16,953 nucleotides of DNA from JBEKCP01 sp050014815 (lineage in GTDB: Bacteria; Planctomycetota; Planctomycetia; Pirellulales; Thermoguttaceae): positions 1-16,953 of the forward strand of contig JBEKCP010000053.1 in assembly GCA_050014815.1 (NCBI GenBank), read 5' to 3'. The notes below the pieces were generated by a model, which was not told the DNA's origin, made no database searches, and saw only the letters and a program-made list of their open reading frames with translations. A program made the translations under genes and the position numbers. Below are positions 1 through 6,817 of the stretch, in pieces (position 1 is the stretch's first letter; the number at the start of each line of letters is the position of its first letter).

Positions 1-1
1 C

Positions 2-1462
2 GCTGCGGCAGATAGCCCAGGGCTGATCAAGCTACACGTGGACAATCTGGACGTCCGCAAAGTGGTGGAGATGGTAAGCCGACAGGCCAAGATAAATATT
101 TTCGTTTCGCCGGGCGTCAGCGGCATGGTCACGCTGAATCTGCAGGACAAGACCGTGGACGAGACCCTGCAGACCATTGCCAAGCTCTGCCGCCTGACCG
201 TCCAACGCGAACAAGGCGTCATCTATATCTCCACTCCAGCCGAGGTGCGCCAAGGCGAGGAAGACTCGTTGCCGGTGCGAGTGTACCACTTGAACTACGT
301 CCGAAGCAGTGACGTGGAGAAGATGGTCAAGCCTCTCTTGAGCAAAAAAGGCATGATGACGTCGTCGCCGGACAGCGAGGTTGGCCTCGCGACCGACGCG
401 GCCCAGGGTGGCGACAAGGCGAAGGAAGTCAAAGGCGGCGGCAACGCGATGGCCGTCGGCGACATCGTCGTCGTCCAGGACTACGAGCAAGTGCTCAAGA
501 CCGTGGACCGCGTGATCGCCCAGATCGACACCCAACCCATTCAGGTGCTGATCGAGGCCGTGATCGTCAGCGTCAAGCTGGAAAAGGGCATGGAACTCGG
601 AGTGAATTTCGCTCTGCTCGACGGCGCAGGAAAGGTATTGGGATTAACCGGAAACGGCGCGGCGATCAACTCGGCGGCCGGATTCTCGCCCGCCTCGGTG
701 TTGGCCGCAGGCAACACCGGCCTGCTCAAGGGCACCCCCACCAGCGGGTTTGCGGAGGACGCCGCCGGGCTCAAGTTCGGCTTTGTGGACAAGAGCACCA
801 CCGGATTCATTCGCGCCCTGGAGACAATGGGCGAAACCAAAGTGCTCGCCTGCCCGCGGATCTTGGTCCTCAATAAGCAGCGCGCGGAGATCCACCTCGG
901 TGATCGGCTGGGCTATACCACCACCACCCAGACCCAGACGAGCACCGTGCAGACCGTGCAGTTTGTGGACGTGGGCACGCAACTGCGGTTGCGGCCGTTC
1001 GTGTCGTCGGACGGCATGGTCCGCCTGGAAGTTCACCCGGAACGCAGTTCGGGGACCGTGACCGATCCCGCGACTCCCGGCGTCCCCCAGGTCACGGCGG
1101 CACAGGTCACGACCAACATCATGGTCCCGGATGGGGCCACCATCGTGATCGGCGGACTCATCGACAACGAAGTGGACCACAAGTGGGCGGGCGTGCCGCT
1201 GCTGAGCCGGCTCCCCTGGATCGGGAGTCTTTTCCGAGACACCACCAACGCCACGACAAAGAAAGAATTGATCGTGATTCTCACGCCGCACATCTGGCGG
1301 CCGGAGTGCCCCGAGGCGGGGAACTACCTGGGACGGCCCCGCAGCTTGGGCCTGGACCGGCGGGTAAGCCAGCGTCCGTACCCGGAGTCCAAGGACCCCC
1401 CCAGTCTCTACGAGCTTCCGCGTCTGGAGTTCTGCCCGGAGAGCACCCCCACCGAAAAGTGA
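2..1462 (+). CDS. gspD: Secretin (GspD/PilQ family), 5' end cut by window
   Basis: This is the outer-membrane channel subunit of a type II secretion or type IV pilus machine. The frame is open to the left edge, so the true start and signal peptide lie outside. The visible protein begins inside an N0/STN-type domain (around nt 26-250; pattern LDVRKVVEMVSRQAKINIFV then GVSGMVTLNL). An N1-like repeat follows (nt 270-560; SDVEKMVKPLL, then VVVQDYEQVLKTVDRVIAQID), interrupted by a charged, glycine-rich insert. The C-terminal secretin domain (about nt 840-1290) carries the family signature VPDGATIVIGGLI at nt 1124-1162, then GVPLLSRLPWIGSLF and ELIVILTPHI. A tail of about 55 residues extends past it; no lipid-anchored pilotin gene is visible here. 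It is the first of the assembly genes in the window, separated from the rest by an LtaS-like gene. The family call is secure; GspD versus PilQ cannot be decided from this fragment. Confidence 0.93.
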   Translation, partial: AAADSPGLIKLHVDNLDVRKVVEMVSRQAKINIFVSPGVSGMVTLNLQDKTVDETLQTIAKLCRLTVQREQGVIYISTPAEVRQGEEDSLPVRVYHLNYVRSSDVEKMVKPLLSKKGMMTSSPDSEVGLATDAAQGGDKAKEVKGGGNAMAVGDIVVVQDYEQVLKTVDRVIAQIDTQPIQVLIEAVIVSVKLEKGMELGVNFALLDGAGKVLGLTGNGAAINSAAGFSPASVLAAGNTGLLKGTPTSGFAEDAAGLKFGFVDKSTTGFIRALETMGETKVLACPRILVLNKQRAEIHLGDRLGYTTTTQTQTSTVQTVQFVDVGTQLRLRPFVSSDGMVRLEVHPERSSGTVTDPATPGVPQVTAAQVTTNIMVPDGATIVIGGLIDNEVDHKWAGVPLLSRLPWIGSLFRDTTNATTKKELIVILTPHIWRPECPEAGNYLGRPRSLGLDRRVSQRPYPESKDPPSLYELPRLEFCPESTPTEK

Positions 1463-1591
1463 TCCAGTATTTGCCGATACGGGTCGCTCGGTTCCCGCCA
1501 GCCCTGCGCCGGCCATCCCCCGTTATGGGTATTCGCCGGGCTCTGCCGCGCGCATTTCGTGCGGTAGGCTTGTGCGAAGGGGATCCAAGGC

Positions 1592-3661
1592 ATGCAAGAG
1601 GTCAGTTGTGTCCTGTTGAGTACGAAAACGCCTGTGGAGCGTCTCGGCTTGCTCCCGCGCAACTGGCGGCGTCTGGCGGTCTGCTTCGTCGTCCTGATTG
1701 TCTCCGCAGCGGCGCCGTTCGCATTCATGGGCGACTACGAAGAAGCCGCGCCCTGGGCACAGGTCTGCCCGCTCCTCTGCCTGGCCCTGATGATGGAGAC
1801 GGTGCTGCGATCGGAAACGATCACCTTCTGGCGGCGGCTCAAGTCGATGCCTTTCTTGAAGAATCGGTGGAACTGGTTTCGCTTCTGCCTTTCCACCGCG
1901 GTCTTGGTCTTCCTGGCGGAGCTGGTCAGCCTTGCCAGCCACGGCCGGCTGCGGCTCGTGCCGCACGTGGTCGCGATCGTGCTGAACTCCCTGCTCTTGA
2001 TCTTCCTGGCGAGCGTCGTTTTCGCGGCGACAAATCGTTTTTCCTTCTCCGTGGTGCTGAGCTACTCGGCGTACGTGCTCGCTTTTGTCGCGAACGCCGT
2101 CAAGGTACACTACCTGCACGCCGTTATCAGACCGCTGGACATCCAGTATCTTGCGGCCTTCCAGGTGTACTTTACGACTTTCTTCGGGAAAACAACGGCC
2201 GTTCTGCTCGTCGTGATGGCGGGCCTGTGGACGGCGCTGATGGTGTTCTTGTGGCGCAGAGCCAAGTACCGCGTGCGGCTGCCGGCGCGCGTGCTCTTGG
2301 CGGTCCTTTCCATCGCCGGGCTCGTGGGCATCGCCTATTGCGACAAGAATCCGGCCGCGGCATATCTCTTGAAGCGTCTCGACTTGAACAAGAGGATGTC
2401 CAACGGGGTCTACTCGGCCGAGCTGCGGGGATTCCTCTTCGAGTTCGTTTCCGATATTCCCGATTCCATTCCGCGTGCGCCGGAGAATTACACGCAGCCC
2501 GAGGTTGCCCGCGCCGTGGGCGAGCACTACCGCCAGCCGGAACCGGCGGCGAGGCTTCCCCAGCCGCGCGAAGACGTGAACGTCGTCGTGTACATGGTCG
2601 AGTCGTTCATGGATCCCCTGGACCTGCAGATCAAGTTCTCGTCCGATCCGATCCCGGCGTTCCGGGCGGCCACGCGCGAGCATCCGCACGGTTACGCCAT
2701 CGTGCCGAACGAATGCTACGGCTCGGCCAACACGGAATTCGAGCTTCTTACCGGGATGTCCTGCTCGTTTCTTCCCAAGGGGGCGTGCCCGTACGTGCAG
2801 TTCATGAAACGGGAGATTCCCAGCCTCCCTGCATTCTTGCGCGCGCACGGCTACACGACCCATGCCGTACACGCCGACGGGCCCGTGCTGTACGGCCGCC
2901 TGCAGGTGTATCCGTACCTGCACTTCGATCAGACGGCCTGGCTCGCGGAAAGGATGGAAAGGGCCGAAGTGCCCTCCGATATTGCGGGAAGGTGCCCCGC
3001 CGATCAGGCGCTGGTCGATGCCATCATCGAAATAAGCGGCAGCCACCGGCGATTCTTCGTGTTCGCGTTCCCGAACTCGACGCATTCGCCCTACGACTAC
3101 GACCACTATCGCAATTCGGACCTCGATGTGTGCGAGCCCATGCCCGAGCCCGCGAGGAAAGAGCTGAAGACCTATATCAACGCGCTGCGGACGACCGACC
3201 GCGCCATCGGGAACCTGCTCGACCACTTCCGGCATGCGCCGCAAAAGACCGTCGTAGTGATCTTCGGCGATCACATGCCTCCGCTGAGCAATTCCGCGAT
3301 CTACGCGAAGGCCGGCCTGCTGACGGAAGCGGAACCCCCCGCGCTTCCCAGGCGGCGCCGGGTTCCGCTGCTGGTCTGGTCGAACTTCCGCGGGAAGGGC
3401 CCGGACCTCGTTTGCAGCACGAACTTCCTCGCCGCCCATATTCTCTCCCGCATCGGCATCGAGCCGGACGGGTTCCTCGCGCTGAATGATGCCCTGCGGG
3501 ACCAGTTGACCGTCATGTCCGGCCCTTGCCTGCAAACCAGCAGCGGAAAGCTGATCTCCTGGGACGCAGCCCCGCGGCCCCTTGCCCATCTCTTGGCGGA
3601 TTACCGCTTGCTGCAATACGACGCGCTGCTCGGCAAGCAATACAGCCGAGGGGCGCGGTAG
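1592..3661 (+). CDS. LtaS-like membrane phosphoglycerol transferase (alkaline phosphatase superfamily)
   Basis: A 689-residue protein with an N-terminal membrane part and a C-terminal sulfatase/LtaS fold facing outside the cytoplasm. Hydrophobic segments lie near residues 28-46, 57-70, 96-115, 123-145, 152-170, 202-221 and 233-249. The catalytic half shows the family's metal and nucleophile motifs in order: VESF with E337 (metal), SANTEFE with T381 (expected threonine nucleophile), NSTHSPY with H498, and FGDH with D560 and H561. By family these enzymes transfer sn-glycerol-1-phosphate from phosphatidylglycerol to a polymer, glycan or protein. The substrate here is unknown: planctomycetes are not known for classical lipoteichoic acid, so periplasmic glucan, polysaccharide or pilin are alternatives. 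A purine-rich stretch (GAAGGGG) lies about 9 nt before the chosen ATG. It sits between the secretin and the pilin gene, which is unusual. The gap of 129 nt before it shows no terminator. Confidence 0.88.
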   Translation: MQEVSCVLLSTKTPVERLGLLPRNWRRLAVCFVVLIVSAAAPFAFMGDYEEAAPWAQVCPLLCLALMMETVLRSETITFWRRLKSMPFLKNRWNWFRFCLSTAVLVFLAELVSLASHGRLRLVPHVVAIVLNSLLLIFLASVVFAATNRFSFSVVLSYSAYVLAFVANAVKVHYLHAVIRPLDIQYLAAFQVYFTTFFGKTTAVLLVVMAGLWTALMVFLWRRAKYRVRLPARVLLAVLSIAGLVGIAYCDKNPAAAYLLKRLDLNKRMSNGVYSAELRGFLFEFVSDIPDSIPRAPENYTQPEVARAVGEHYRQPEPAARLPQPREDVNVVVYMVESFMDPLDLQIKFSSDPIPAFRAATREHPHGYAIVPNECYGSANTEFELLTGMSCSFLPKGACPYVQFMKREIPSLPAFLRAHGYTTHAVHADGPVLYGRLQVYPYLHFDQTAWLAERMERAEVPSDIAGRCPADQALVDAIIEISGSHRRFFVFAFPNSTHSPYDYDHYRNSDLDVCEPMPEPARKELKTYINALRTTDRAIGNLLDHFRHAPQKTVVVIFGDHMPPLSNSAIYAKAGLLTEAEPPALPRRRRVPLLVWSNFRGKGPDLVCSTNFLAAHILSRIGIEPDGFLALNDALRDQLTVMSGPCLQTSSGKLISWDAAPRPLAHLLADYRLLQYDALLGKQYSRGAR

Positions 3662-3727
3662 GCTTGGAACCGGCTCTGAGGATTGTGCCGGTCGCGCGGG
3701 ATGGTCGGCCCTCCGCGAGCGGTTCGC

Positions 3728-3846
3728 GGGGGACTGTCCCAATTTTCGTGTCAGCGAAAATGGGACTGTCCCCTTCGGCCCAAGGGCACCCAGAGGGTAC
3801 CCGGCACATTTTTCGGCCTCAAGGCCGAAAAATGAGCCAGTCCCCC
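3728..3846. repeat. Compound palindromic repeat A (two hairpins inside an 8-bp terminal inverted repeat)
   Basis: The ends GGGGGACT (3728-3735) and AGTCCCCC (3839-3846) are perfect inverted repeats. The self-complementary word GGGACTGTCCC occurs twice (3730-3740 and 3762-3772). Between these two words, CCCAATTTTCG (3738-3748) pairs with CGAAAATGGG (3755-3764) with one bulged A and a 6-nt loop. A second hairpin further right has a perfect 12-bp stem and a 4-nt loop (CATTTTTCGGCC at 3807-3818, GGCCGAAAAATG at 3823-3834). No transposase is present. It looks like a REP/MITE-type element rather than a terminator, although the hairpins could also end transcription from the upstream gene. Confidence 0.75.
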
Positions 3847-3883
3847 GCACGCCGCGGGAGGCGCCGACACGGCCTGGCACCCT

Positions 3884-4017
3884 AGCCCGGATCATTCATG
3901 GCCAAACACTAGTCCGAAGCACAAGCGAGGGACTGCCAACGAGTTGCCCTCGCTTGCGCGTCGGGCTAGCGTCGAACACACTGCGCCCGGATGCCGTGCC
4001 TATGAACAATCCGGGCT
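3884..4017. repeat. Nested inverted-repeat element B (miniature element)
   Basis: Outer arms AGCCCGGATCATTCAT (3884-3899) and ATGAACAATCCGGGCT (4002-4017) are inverted repeats matching at 14 of 16 positions. Inside them, a 23-nt arm at 3909-3931 (ending in AAGCGAGGG) and its partner at 3947-3969 (starting CCCTCGCTT) match at 20 of 23 positions and would form a long hairpin with a 15-nt loop. I recall repeats of the CTAGCCCG...GCAAGCGAGGG type as common in planctomycete intergenic regions; this is memory and was not searched. The nested layout suggests a non-autonomous mobile element of about 134 bp. Confidence 0.7.
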
Positions 4018-4033
4018 CGATCCCGATTTCCAT

Positions 4034-4062
4034 TTGACAGCCGAGATTTGCTGACCTAAGAA
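4034..4062 (+). promoter_or_regulatory. Candidate sigma70-like promoter for the pilin gene
   Basis: A perfect -35 box TTGACA (4034-4039) is followed, after a 17-nt spacer, by TAAGAA (4057-4062), a weak -10 match (3 of 6). Transcription would begin near 4069 and give a leader of about 110 nt. The position just upstream of a probably highly expressed pilin supports it, but the -10 match is poor. Confidence 0.45.
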
Positions 4063-4080
4063 CTTTCAGAGAGATCGAGA

Positions 4081-4102
4081 AGCGTCCAGCCGTCTGGACG
4101 CT
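4081..4102 (+). promoter_or_regulatory. Hairpin in the pilin mRNA leader
   Basis: AGCGTCCAG (4081-4089) pairs perfectly with CTGGACGCT (4094-4102) around a 4-nt loop. It sits about 12 nt after the predicted transcription start and lacks a following U-run, so it is not an intrinsic terminator. A 5' stabilising stem on a highly expressed mRNA is a plausible role but is inference. Confidence 0.5.
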
Positions 4103-4179
4103 GTCCCACCGAACAAGGTCTCGAATGGTTTTTCCACTTTCACGCGCCCTCCGCGGCGCCCATCACTAGGGGGAAGGTC

Positions 4180-4653
4180 ATGTTCCGATCGGAAGTAGTT
4201 AGAGCCCGGAAGGGGTTCACGTTGGTGGAATTGGCCGTGGTCATTGTGATCATCGGCGTGTTGGCGGCCTTTGGCGTGCCGCGGTTTCTGGTGTCGGTCG
4301 AGAGGTCCAAGGCGTCGGAAGCGTTCGCCTACCTGTCGGCCGTGCGCGCCGCTCAAGAGCGGTACATTGCCCAGAATGGGCAGTACGCCGCCAACATCAG
4401 CGACCTCGACATCACGCAGTCGAACCTGAAGTACTTCGACACTCCGACGACCATCACCACGGACACCGCGGCGAATGGCAATCCGACATGGTCGCTGACC
4501 TTGACTCGCGACGCGGCCACGAGTTCCTATGGCGGGTACACCGTGATCTTCAACCAAGGCGGGTTCGATCTTCACAGCACTATCTTGAACACTCAGAACT
4601 CGGTCATCAGTCCGCTGTCGGGCACCTGGGTCTCTTCGTCCTCTTCGTCGTAA
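4180..4653 (+). CDS. Type IV pilin / major pseudopilin (GspG/PilA-like)
   Basis: A 157-residue prepilin, the likely main fibre subunit. After a 12-residue basic leader comes the class III signal G12/FTLVELAVVIVIIGV: prepilin peptidase would cut after G12, methylate F13, and E17 is the conserved Glu at +5. The hydrophobic helix continues to about residue 34 and then an amphipathic helix (SKASEAFAYLSAVRAAQERY) leads to a small globular domain. The GspG-type calcium-site signature was not clear to me. The C terminus ends in six serines encoded by two tandem copies of CTCTTCGTC (4632-4649), a place where strand slippage could change length. It has its own promoter candidate, a strong ribosome binding site and a terminator downstream, which fits expression in excess over the assembly genes. 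Pilin family is certain; whether it builds a pilus or a secretion pseudopilus is not decidable here. Confidence 0.93.
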   Translation: MFRSEVVRARKGFTLVELAVVIVIIGVLAAFGVPRFLVSVERSKASEAFAYLSAVRAAQERYIAQNGQYAANISDLDITQSNLKYFDTPTTITTDTAANGNPTWSLTLTRDAATSSYGGYTVIFNQGGFDLHSTILNTQNSVISPLSGTWVSSSSSS

Positions 4654-4683
4654 GACCTGCTGCCAACCGGGAACAGCAGCGCT

Positions 4684-4717
4684 GGGCGGCCGAGCGTTCT
4701 CGGCCGCCCGCTTTATT
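4684..4717 (+). terminator. Intrinsic terminator after the pilin gene
   Basis: GGGCGGCCGA (4684-4693) pairs perfectly with TCGGCCGCCC (4700-4709) around a 6-nt loop, followed by the T-rich CTTTATT. The stem is 10 bp and GC-rich. It lies 30 nt after the pilin stop and 28 nt before the next start, so the downstream operon depends on read-through or a promoter I could not identify. Confidence 0.85.
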
Positions 4718-4744
4718 GAGCGGTCTCTGGGAAATGTCGATACC

Positions 4745-6268
4745 GTGAAATCCTTGCTCACCAGAATCGCGATCCACAAGGCCGTCGGGCTGTACCTGGG
4801 CGAGCACGAGGTTGTGGTCAGCAAGCTGGCCCTCACGCCCTTGGGACCGAGGGAGATCGCGTCGTCGCGCGAGCCCTGCACCGCGGACGATCTGGCAGTC
4901 GTGATCGAGCGGCTGCTCGCGCCGCTGGTGGGCCGCAGACGCCGCGTGCCGGTTGCCGTAAGCTTGGCCAGCTCCCGGCTGTTCTTCGGCACGCGACTGA
5001 TTCCCATCGGCGGCGAGACCACGCCGGAAGCCGAACTGGAAAGAATGCTCAACCCGGCGAGCTTCAACGCCGACGACCTGGTCCTCGATCTGCTGCGGAG
5101 TAGCGTGAATCGGGCGCGCGTGACGCGGATGGCCGTTTGCCGGAAGAAATACATGTCCGGCGTGGTCGCGATTCTCAGCCGCTGGGGCGTGCGGCCGTTT
5201 TGCGCCGAGCCGTCGCCTTGTAGTTTGCTGCGGCTCGCGGAACAGCGGTACCGCTCGCCGCGGCGGACCAGGATGGTGCTGCGCGTATTCCTCGGCGCCA
5301 CCCAGGGGCTGGCGGTGCTCGTGGCCGGCGGCCTGCCCTTGGCCTGGAGGCCCTTCGCCCTCCCCCATGGCCAAGAAGCCTTCGCCATCCTCTCCGCGGG
5401 CCGGGGAGTGACCATCCAGCAAGGGCATCACGGCATCAAGTCGGCCCTGGACTTCGCCATGATCCACGGCCGCCCGGACCTGCACGAGCGCCTGCAGCAA
5501 GAGCAATTCCCCACCGAGATGAAGACGCGCGTGATCTGGCACGAGGGGCCCGCGCTGGATGGGGCGTCGGCGGCGTTCGGCGCGGCCCTGGGTTGCCTCG
5601 CCCCGGACGCCCATGCCTTCGACCTGTCGCGATCGCTCAAATCGCGTGCTTCCATCAAGGAGATATTCCCCCGGGGCGACCTGGCCTTCACGACCGCATT
5701 GCTCACGGCGATGGGAGTGGTCCTGGGCGCGCATTCATTGAAACTGGACGATGCGTACGTGAGGGTGCGGACCGAAAACGCCAGCCACGCCTGCCTGGGC
5801 TCGGCAGACCAGGGCCGCTTGGAGAAGGACAAGAAGGCGATACAGGAGAAGGTCGACGCCGTCCGCAGTTTTCTCGGCAGCCGAGTGCTTTGGAGCGCCT
5901 ACACCCGCGACATCTCGGCACGCATGCCGCCCAACGCCCAACTCACGACGTTCTATGGGAAGAAGGCGCTGGACAGCGGCGGGAAGGGCAAGGCGGCCGC
6001 CGGGTCCTTTCAGCTCCAGGGCATGGCCCCGCTCTCGGCGGACGGCTCGATCCCCCACAACATCCGCGCGTTCCTGGGCGCGATCCCCAGCGATCCGCTC
6101 TGGAAGCGCGACTTTGCGTCGGTCGTTTCGGAGATCAAGCTCCCCCCGCCCGGCAAGAAGGCAGTACCCGAGGTCGATTTCAGCATCACCTGTGTGTGCA
6201 AGGGCAAGGACGCCGCGAGCCCCGCCAAGGCCGCTGGCGGCGACAAAGACAAGAAAGAGCAGCCATGA
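4745..6268 (+). CDS. PilM-PilN fusion (GspL-like) inner-membrane platform protein
   Basis: A 507-residue protein joining two parts that are separate genes in classical type IV pilus systems. Residues 1-290 look like a divergent PilM/GspL actin-like cytoplasmic domain (start MKSLLTRIAIHKAVGLYLGE; region ending GASAAFGAALGCL). Residues 292-310 (FDLSRSLKSRASIKEIFP) resemble the short segment ahead of the PilN membrane helix. A single transmembrane helix lies at about 313-331, then a short coiled coil (356-375) and a PilN-like periplasmic domain, with a charged Lys/Asp-rich tail. In the family this protein links the cytoplasmic ATPase to the periplasmic ring. The start is GTG with a poor ribosome binding site; no better in-frame start was seen. 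It ends in an ATGA overlap with the next gene, typical of translational coupling. The role is inferred from architecture and position more than from strong motifs. Confidence 0.8.
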   Translation: MKSLLTRIAIHKAVGLYLGEHEVVVSKLALTPLGPREIASSREPCTADDLAVVIERLLAPLVGRRRRVPVAVSLASSRLFFGTRLIPIGGETTPEAELERMLNPASFNADDLVLDLLRSSVNRARVTRMAVCRKKYMSGVVAILSRWGVRPFCAEPSPCSLLRLAEQRYRSPRRTRMVLRVFLGATQGLAVLVAGGLPLAWRPFALPHGQEAFAILSAGRGVTIQQGHHGIKSALDFAMIHGRPDLHERLQQEQFPTEMKTRVIWHEGPALDGASAAFGAALGCLAPDAHAFDLSRSLKSRASIKEIFPRGDLAFTTALLTAMGVVLGAHSLKLDDAYVRVRTENASHACLGSADQGRLEKDKKAIQEKVDAVRSFLGSRVLWSAYTRDISARMPPNAQLTTFYGKKALDSGGKGKAAAGSFQLQGMAPLSADGSIPHNIRAFLGAIPSDPLWKRDFASVVSEIKLPPPGKKAVPEVDFSITCVCKGKDAASPAKAAGGDKDKKEQP

Positions 6269-6816
6269 TTCCCACCGACACCGGCGAACGCAGGACCGAC
6301 CTGAAGGCACAACTGCTCGCCCGTCTGCACGATCCGCTGCAGTTGCGGATATGCGTGATTGGCGTCGCCCTGCTGGCGGGCTACGTTGGCATCTACATGC
6401 CGCTGGCCGCAAGAATCGCCGAAACCACCGGAAAACTCGCGCGCGAGCGGAAACTGGGGGAGCTGGCCGACGGCCTGGAGCGCTTGCAGGTGCAATGCGG
6501 CAGCTTCGCCAAACGCCTGCCGCCGCAAGCCGACAGCAAGGAATGGATGCAGTATGTGTACGAGGGCATTCGCCGCTTGCCGCTGAGGCTGTTCAAGCTC
6601 GACGCCCTCGCGCCGAGGCAGGTCGGGCCATTCCAGGCCATCGCCCTGCAAATCGAGGTGGAGGGAACGTACTTCGACCTGGACCAGTTTCTCCGCTGGC
6701 TGGAGTCAAACCCTCGCCTGTTCCGCACCGATGACATCGATCTCGCGCTGGCAAAAGGCAAAGACAACAAGGACACCCTGGTGATGAAACTCACCGTGCT
6801 GGGAATGGCGGGCTGA
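6265..6816 (+). CDS. PilO/GspM-like inner-membrane platform protein
   Basis: A 183-residue bitopic protein with a cytoplasmic N terminus of about 27 residues, one membrane helix (about 28-47, ICVIGVALLAGYVGIYMPLA) and a periplasmic part. That part opens with a coiled-coil stretch (about 50-85) and then a compact alpha/beta domain (FQAIALQIEVEGTYFDLDQFL), matching the PilO/GspM plan. PilO partners PilN to form the alignment ring that connects motor and secretin. Start ATG overlaps the stop of the PilM-PilN gene (ATGA), and the next gene starts one base after its stop. Sequence similarity to PilO is low by eye; the order M-N-O-P supports the call. Confidence 0.78.
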   Translation: MIPTDTGERRTDLKAQLLARLHDPLQLRICVIGVALLAGYVGIYMPLAARIAETTGKLARERKLGELADGLERLQVQCGSFAKRLPPQADSKEWMQYVYEGIRRLPLRLFKLDALAPRQVGPFQAIALQIEVEGTYFDLDQFLRWLESNPRLFRTDDIDLALAKGKDNKDTLVMKLTVLGMAG

Positions 6817-6817
6817 G

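Larger units (their letters stand above)
3662..4179. other. 518-nt non-coding region with palindromes, promoter and pilin leader
   Basis: No convincing gene lies here; short open frames have no ribosome binding site or family resemblance. The stretch holds a compound palindrome (3728-3846), a second nested inverted-repeat element (3884-4017), a candidate promoter (4034-4062) and a hairpin in the likely 5' leader of the pilin mRNA (4081-4102). A purine-rich ribosome binding site (AGGGGGAAGG) comes just before the pilin ATG. The palindromes resemble mobile repeat units that settle in intergenic space. Confidence 0.8.

Noticed and set aside
1183..3489. 768-codon + strand frame overlapping the secretin end and LtaS-like gene
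   Set aside because: Arg/Ala/Gly-rich out-of-frame translation; both overlapped genes are real and in other frames.
1523..3895. 790-codon open frame on the - strand opposite the LtaS-like gene
   Set aside because: It is the antisense shadow of a high-GC gene: Arg/Gly/His-rich translation without domains, and the + strand frame has complete catalytic motifs.
4057..4067. TAAGAACTTTC at 4057-4067 recurs at 14709-14719, both non-coding, each followed by GATC within 10 nt
   Set aside because: An 11-nt match is expected by chance in 17 kb, and the two contexts (promoter region versus just after a stop codon) differ.
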